Of a stretch of 64,000 nt of DNA, positions 59,969 to 64,000 are shown one piece after another. The notes beneath the pieces are model-generated. The model was not told where the DNA came from, ran no database searches, and saw only the letters and a list, made by a program, of their open reading frames with translations. The DNA comes from Coriobacteriaceae bacterium (GTDB taxonomy: Bacteria; Actinomycetota; Coriobacteriia; Coriobacteriales; Coriobacteriaceae). Location of the stretch: NCBI GenBank assembly GCA_025993015.1, contig DAJPFV010000001.1, positions 992,001-1,056,000 of the forward strand. The letters are read 5' to 3'. How positions within the stretch are numbered: position 1 is the first letter of the stretch; each line of letters begins with the position of its first letter. A program made the position numbers and the translations under genes.

Positions 59969-61192
59969 TTACTCAGTCGTCGACGAATCGTCGGTCGAAC
60001 TCTTGGTGACGCCCTTCAGACTGACGTTATACGGCACGTCCTTGGGCATGGGGTTAACGGTGATGTCGGCGTCCTTCTTATACTGCTCCAGCCACTCGCT
60101 GTATGCGGTGCTGGCCGCCTGCGTCTTCACCACGTTGGAGACATACTTCTTAATGGCCTTGGGCACCTGCTTGATGTCATCAACCTGGTTATCGACGTGG
60201 AAGTAGTCGGTGCACTTGATGATGTGGTAGCCGTACGTCGACTCGACCACATCGCTCACGTCGCCCTTGTTGAGGCCCTCGAGCGCCGTCTGGTAGCTGT
60301 CGACGAAGGTGGTGAGCTTGTCCCAGCCCACGTCGCCCTTCTTCTCCTTGGAACCGGTGTCCTCGGAGTACTGCTCCACGGCGTCCTCAAAGCTCAGCTC
60401 GCCGGAGTTGATCTTGTCCAGGCACTCCTGCGCCTTGGCCTTGGCGGCAGCCTTGTCCTCGTCGGACGCATCGGAATCGACCTTGATCAGGATGTTCGAC
60501 GAACGACGGGCGTCGTTGTAACTGGACAGGTTCTCGTTGATGTAATCGACAATCTCGCTGTCCTTGGGCTTGCTGGTGGGTGCCACGGCGTCCTTGAGCT
60601 TCTGCTGCGCCAGACTCTCCTTGAGCGAATCCTTGTAGGTGTCCTCGGTGTAGCCGTAGGTCTTGAGGGTCTCCTTAAAGGTCTTGGCGCCGCCCGCGCT
60701 CTTGCATGCGTCCTTCCAAGCCTTCTCGACTTCCTCGTCCGAGACGGTCACGCCGTTTTCCTTCTGTGCCTGCTGAAGCAGAATCTGCTGCGTATAGGAA
60801 TCGATGAGCTGCTTGCGGTACTTCTTGGGCGTAAGATCGTTGTCGACCAGGTACTGTGCCCAGTCCTCGTCCTTGGTGTAGCCGTAGGACGTGCGCATGC
60901 TCATGATCTGCTTGGTCACGGTGTCCTCGGTGAGGTTGGTGCCGTTGATGGTGGCAGCCACGCCGCCGGTCAGCTTGTAGCCCGTACCGGTGTCCTCGGT
61001 CTGCGACATCAGGCCGGAGCACGCCATCGCCGAGACGGAAAGCAGCATCGCCAGCACGCCGATGACCACCAAAACGATCTTGACGGTCTTGGACACGTAG
61101 ATCTTACGCTGCTTCTTACGAGAGCTGGAGGCGGCACGAGCCTGCTGCTCGGGTGTCGGCGCGGCCTCGGGGTTCTTTTTCTTGTTTGCCAT
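59969..61192 (-). CDS. Membrane-anchored SurA/PrsA-like peptidyl-prolyl isomerase
   Basis: The 407-residue protein has a basic N-terminal region (KKKNPEAAPTPEQQARAASS), then one hydrophobic segment (IVLVVIGVLAMLLSVSAMAC). That segment ends in a possible lipobox with Cys. The SurA-type helical chaperone domain follows (about 75-220), then a parvulin domain (ARRSSNILIKVD, LSFEDAVEQYSEDTGSKEKKGDVGW, STYGYHIIKCTDY). It folds exported proteins on the outer face of the membrane. ATG 61192 was preferred for the AAAGG upstream and because earlier codons lie in repeats. Confidence 0.88.
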   Translation of the reverse strand: MANKKKNPEAAPTPEQQARAASSSRKKQRKIYVSKTVKIVLVVIGVLAMLLSVSAMACSGLMSQTEDTGTGYKLTGGVAATINGTNLTEDTVTKQIMSMRTSYGYTKDEDWAQYLVDNDLTPKKYRKQLIDSYTQQILLQQAQKENGVTVSDEEVEKAWKDACKSAGGAKTFKETLKTYGYTEDTYKDSLKESLAQQKLKDAVAPTSKPKDSEIVDYINENLSSYNDARRSSNILIKVDSDASDEDKAAAKAKAQECLDKINSGELSFEDAVEQYSEDTGSKEKKGDVGWDKLTTFVDSYQTALEGLNKGDVSDVVESTYGYHIIKCTDYFHVDNQVDDIKQVPKAIKKYVSNVVKTQAASTAYSEWLEQYKKDADITVNPMPKDVPYNVSLKGVTKSSTDDSSTTE

Positions 61193-61260
61193 ATTTGGCC
61201 TTTCACAAAACGAATCGAACAAACGCCATTGTGTCACAACGCAGCCCCCACGACACGCTT

Positions 61261-61395
61261 GGTGCATTGGGGACAGGTTAATCTGCACCATTTTGGTGCA
61301 AAGGGGACAGGCCTGACAGTTGGCAGTTAGGGACACTCCTTTTCTGCCGGCACTTGAGGACTGTCCCTAACTGCCGGCAGAAAAGGAGTGTCCCC
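61261..61395. repeat. Composite GGGGACA/TTAGGGACA repeat with two alternative folds
   Basis: Two perfect inverted repeats overlap: a 14-bp one (61322-61335 with 61362-61375, GGCAGTTAGGGACA) and a 23-bp one (61330-61352 with 61372-61394, beginning GGGACACTCCTTTTCTGCC). They share bases, so both cannot form together. TGCACC-ATTTT-GGTGCA (61284-61300) adds a third small hairpin. Region between the PTS IIA gene and the foldase gene. Confidence 0.8.
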
Positions 61396-61416
61396 GGGTG
61401 CCACCTTAGCCCGACC

Positions 61417-61884
61417 TTAGAAGTGACGGCGGATGGCGTCGACCATGCCCTGGGGCGTGGTCTGGCCGAGTACATCGGCTGCGGCGTCGGCATCCATAAA
61501 GATGTTCATGAGCGCCTGCAGCGCCTCGACCTGACCGCCCGGCTCGGAAATGCCTAAGTTGATGATGATCTGCGCCGGCACCGGAGCGCCCATGCCCGCC
61601 ATGGCGTTAAACGCCACAGGTGCGGCGGGCTTTACCACCGCGATATAGGGCTTGGACACAAACCCCGGGTCGGTATGCGGGATGGCAATGTTGGCAGCCG
61701 GCATGGCAAGCCCCGTGGGATAGGCATCCTCGCGCGTGCGGACGGCGTCAAGCCAGCCCTCGGCAATGTAGCCGCGCGGGGCGAGCTCGTTCTCGAGCAG
61801 CGCAAACACCTCATCCGACGTCGCACACTCCCAATCAAAAAACACCAGCTCAGGCGTAAACAGCGCTTCGTTATTACCAGACAT
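61417..61884 (-). CDS. PTS EIIA type-2 protein (galactitol/fructose class)
   Basis: The 155-residue phosphotransferase domain has its active His in NIAIPHTDP (about 70). The other family blocks are ELAPRGYIAEGWLDAV..REDAYPTGL and IIINLGISEPGGQVEALQAL. No EIIB or EIIC gene is adjacent, so it is an orphan IIA that either serves a permease elsewhere or regulates. AAGGAGG seven bases before ATG 61884 decides the start. It follows the AlbA_2 gene (30 bp gap). Confidence 0.88.
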   Translation of the reverse strand: MSGNNEALFTPELVFFDWECATSDEVFALLENELAPRGYIAEGWLDAVRTREDAYPTGLAMPAANIAIPHTDPGFVSKPYIAVVKPAAPVAFNAMAGMGAPVPAQIIINLGISEPGGQVEALQALMNIFMDADAAADVLGQTTPQGMVDAIRRHF

Positions 61885-61914
61885 AAGCCGCCTCCTTCTT
61901 TTCATTCCCTGTCT

Positions 61915-63381
61915 TTAGGCCCAATACGGAATATACCTTTTGTATTTGGAACCCGCGTCCTCGTCCTCTTCCTTTATCAATGCCTCTTCCAGACACTCTT
62001 TGATTAGACGAGACATCGCCACCGTGTTTTTCTTTTCATCGGAAAGTCCAAAACGCTCTCGCAGCGACTGATTGCTCATCGACTCACCTTGGGCATACAA
62101 AAGACAGGCATGCCAGTACACGGCGTTTTTTCGCTCACTTTTTTTCATTCGAGTATACGGACAGTCGCAATAGAGTGTCACGAGCGTTCCCAGCCCGCCC
62201 TCACTCTTGATAACCGGTGAAGGCATGCCGGCTTTTTCGAGCGAATCTACGATTAAATCCCAGCCCGTACCGCCTTCTTCGCAAAGATCCATTTGGCGCA
62301 TGAGGGACGCCATCATCGAATTTCGCGTTTTCGGCTGAGCGTTGAGCACTCGTTCTGCCGGAATAAGCGTTGTCCCGGGATTAGAGAACTCAATGCGATT
62401 GTCGTAAATCGCAACAAGAGGCCCCGCCGTATTGTCAGCAATGTCTTGATGAATCACGGCGTTTGATAGCAACTCGCGAATCGCCCTTTGAGGATAAGCC
62501 GTCTGAATACGTCGAAATGCGCCATCCAGTGCCTCAACAGCCGGAATCATCGACATGACCAGCTGTTCAGCCTGTGGAAGCGCCAAAGCGTAGCCCTTGT
62601 CGATTTCAGTATCCCCGACAATGTCAAAACTGCCTTTTCCCGCATATCGCACGATTCGCAGCATGCGTTTCCTGAGCTCCGGGTAGCGAGAGACCTTTTT
62701 TCCCACCAGAAGCATTCCCAAGCGCGTCACACTATATCGGCCGTTATCTTGACGACGAATCAGCTCTTGTTCACAAAGAGCAAGCATCACTCCGTCCAAA
62801 TCGACAGGTCTTCTCAATCTGCACAACTCAAAATACGCATCAACATCTAGTATTTCGGCGACCTCTCGAGATGTCAGATCTCTCTCAACTACAGCGAGCT
62901 CCGCGTTCCCTGACTGTAAGCGACGCCACAGCTCCGCCTCTCGTGCACTACCGGGAACCAGTTCTGCCGTCGAAGAGCCCTCTCGAATGTAGGCTGTCTT
63001 ATCAAAATAGACCGGCTGAGCGCTCGCGGCGTGCACTTTCAGCACCACAAAGTGCTTTGTCTCATGATCAATAACCGCAAACTCGTAATTCGCATTGTTT
63101 GAGAGCGCAAGCTTGAGCCACATCAAAAGCTCTTGGTTTCCCTTACCCTTTGCGTGATATGGGTTGAACTGGGTGCCCACAAGCTCATGCGTACCGTCGC
63201 TCACGCCCCAGATCTTATAGGCATATGCGCGGCCGCAGTAAGCGGCAGCATTGGCAAGCGCCGAGATGTCACGCCCCGTTCTAACGGGATCGCTATTGCC
63301 TTCTTTAAATTCAAGCCACTCGGTTTCATCAGGATAACCGACGAGTGAATAAATCAGCTCCATGCCATCTGCTTCACCCAT
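61915..63381 (-). CDS. AlbA_2 / HATPase-domain regulator-like protein (COG2865 type)
   Basis: The 488-residue protein has an N-terminal AlbA_2 (Schlafen-type) domain (LVGYPDETEWLEFKEGNSDP, SALANAAAYCGRAYAYKIWG). A middle region is followed by an HATPase segment (RAIRELLSNAVIHQDIADNT, VAIYDNRIEFSNPG), then a C-terminal winged helix (NQSLRERFGLSDEKKNTVAM). Proteins of this type are predicted transcriptional regulators; some accompany defence genes. GC content is lower than in neighbours. AAGGAGG nine bases before ATG 63381. Upstream is an AT-rich promoter region. Confidence 0.82.
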   Translation of the reverse strand: MGEADGMELIYSLVGYPDETEWLEFKEGNSDPVRTGRDISALANAAAYCGRAYAYKIWGVSDGTHELVGTQFNPYHAKGKGNQELLMWLKLALSNNANYEFAVIDHETKHFVVLKVHAASAQPVYFDKTAYIREGSSTAELVPGSAREAELWRRLQSGNAELAVVERDLTSREVAEILDVDAYFELCRLRRPVDLDGVMLALCEQELIRRQDNGRYSVTRLGMLLVGKKVSRYPELRKRMLRIVRYAGKGSFDIVGDTEIDKGYALALPQAEQLVMSMIPAVEALDGAFRRIQTAYPQRAIRELLSNAVIHQDIADNTAGPLVAIYDNRIEFSNPGTTLIPAERVLNAQPKTRNSMMASLMRQMDLCEEGGTGWDLIVDSLEKAGMPSPVIKSEGGLGTLVTLYCDCPYTRMKKSERKNAVYWHACLLYAQGESMSNQSLRERFGLSDEKKNTVAMSRLIKECLEEALIKEEDEDAGSKYKRYIPYWA

Positions 63382-63440
63382 TGAGCCAGCCTCCTTGCGC
63401 TCATTTTTGATAACAAAATGTTAAATAGATGATAAATAGA

Positions 63441-63469
63441 ATTATGCGCAATTTGAAGCCGAAGGCCAA
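63441..63469 (-). promoter_or_regulatory. Possible promoter of the AlbA_2 gene
   Basis: On the minus strand TTGGCC (63464-63469) and CATAAT (63441-63446) are 17 bp apart, 60 bp before the start codon. Confidence 0.35.
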
Positions 63470-63602
63470 GTTTTCTGGTCGTTTTCCCAGATAATCTCAT
63501 GCCGGAAGCTCGGCATTCCACATGAGAGTCGACTACTGTAATTGACAGGCAAGAAGAGCAGCCCATTCAATTCCAGCTAAATCAAACAACATAAAGCGCA
63601 AT

Positions 63603-63648
63603 AAAAAAGGCGGTTAGGCGTCTTCGATGTGCCTAACCGCCTTTACAA
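63603..63648. terminator. Bidirectional terminator before purN
   Basis: AAAAAGGCGGTTAGGC and GCCTAACCGCCTTT pair perfectly; A run on the left, T on the right. On the minus strand it terminates purN. Confidence 0.85.
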
Positions 63649-63656
63649 GCGGGTAA

Positions 63657-64000
63657 TTATTTCACAGGATCCACGGCGACCTTGCCGCTCTCCAGCACGT
63701 GAACGCGGCCGTCGGCGAGCATCTGCACGACCTCGGGATACAGCACGTGCTCGATCGCATGGATGTGTTCCTCGAGCGTGTCGACATCCCAACCCTCCTC
63801 AACAGCCAGCGCGCGCTGGGCGATGATGGGACCGTTGTCGTAAATCTCGTTGGCAAAATGCACGGTCACGCCGGTCACCTTGACGCCGCGCGCAAAGGCG
63901 TCGTCAATCGCATGCGCACCGGTAAAGCTCGGCAGCAGCGCCGGATGCAAGTTGACCACGCGATTGGGGAATGCTGCCAGCAGCGGCGTGTGCACCATGC
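63657..64000 (-). CDS. purN: Phosphoribosylglycinamide formyltransferase, C-terminal part
   Basis: The last 114 codons of PurN, the third step of purine synthesis (10-formyl-THF dependent). RVVNLHPALLPSFTGAHAID contains the catalytic NxHP-type motif (Asn, His), and TGVTVHFANEIYDNGPIIAQ contains the catalytic Asp. The N-terminal part lies beyond the window. The ATG at 63998 is internal, not the start. Confidence 0.92.
   Translation of the reverse strand, partial: MVHTPLLAAFPNRVVNLHPALLPSFTGAHAIDDAFARGVKVTGVTVHFANEIYDNGPIIAQRALAVEEGWDVDTLEEHIHAIEHVLYPEVVQMLADGRVHVLESGKVAVDPVK

Overview
The window reads as a chromosome segment from a high-GC, Gram-positive, anaerobic gut Actinomycete of the class Coriobacteriia, most likely Collinsella or a close relative. 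This is inferred from several things: strong GC bias at third codon positions, LPXTG-type surface proteins, a membrane-bound [NiFe] hydrogenase next to NfnAB-type ferredoxin metabolism, an old-yellow-enzyme reductase of the kind common in these bacteria, and a dense load of short palindromic repeats between genes. No rRNA gene is present, so the genus is an inference.

Layout. 1-4907: a partial unknown gene, a CNNM/CorC-type CBS membrane protein, a hemolysin-III family protein, an alpha/beta hydrolase with a clear promoter, and a DUF362 ferredoxin-like protein. 5017-14027: two ABC export systems (MacB/FtsX-like and ABC-2-like), the second divergent from a NarL/LuxR-type two-component pair. 14028-23850: a giant sortase-anchored adhesin (ancestral length about 2431 residues: vWA head plus 13 pilin-type isopeptide repeats). 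It is cut in two by a complete 1421-bp IS1595-family element, and 150-165-bp long-hairpin repeats flank it. 23851-29507: a five-gene Ech-like group 4 [NiFe] hydrogenase operon in which the antiporter-like and NuoH-like membrane subunits are fused. 29793-34939: an orphan insertion-sequence OrfA, an OYE-family reductase, an array of phased inverted 15-mers, an IS200/IS605 element, initiator tRNA-Met and coaX. 35025-40689: a DUF4143 ATPase bracketed by palindromes, a degenerate biotin-ligase-like protein, a FolP-FolK fusion, a sirtuin and exonuclease III. 40838-44086: an ECF transporter with fused ATPases. 44286-50348: glmU, prs, pth and nfnAB. 50676-54433: a second surface protein divergent from a membrane LuxR regulator, and an AAA+ ATPase. 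54620-58444: a cytidylate-kinase-like protein and a polar amino acid ABC transporter. 58644-64000: a second identical IS200 copy, YqeY-like protein, PrsA/SurA-like foldase, a PTS IIA protein, an AlbA_2/HATPase regulator and the 3' part of purN.

How the parts fit. The Ech-like hydrogenase (reduced ferredoxin to H2, coupled to ion translocation) and NfnAB (ferredoxin, NADH and NADPH exchange) together suggest a ferredoxin-centred fermentative energy metabolism. GlmU, Prs, Pth, CoaX, FolPK, Xth and PurN are housekeeping. The surface proteins are accessory.

The most unusual content lies between genes. A 15-bp motif repeats in alternating orientation every 40 bp, in one array and two smaller sites that flank the second surface-protein/LuxR pair. 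There are three long-hairpin elements with a shared core, a diversified family of hairpins sharing a GGGGACA core (one site can fold in two mutually exclusive ways), and palindromes bracketing the DUF4143 ATPase. The IS1595 element carries an orphan RelB/DinJ-type antitoxin gene.
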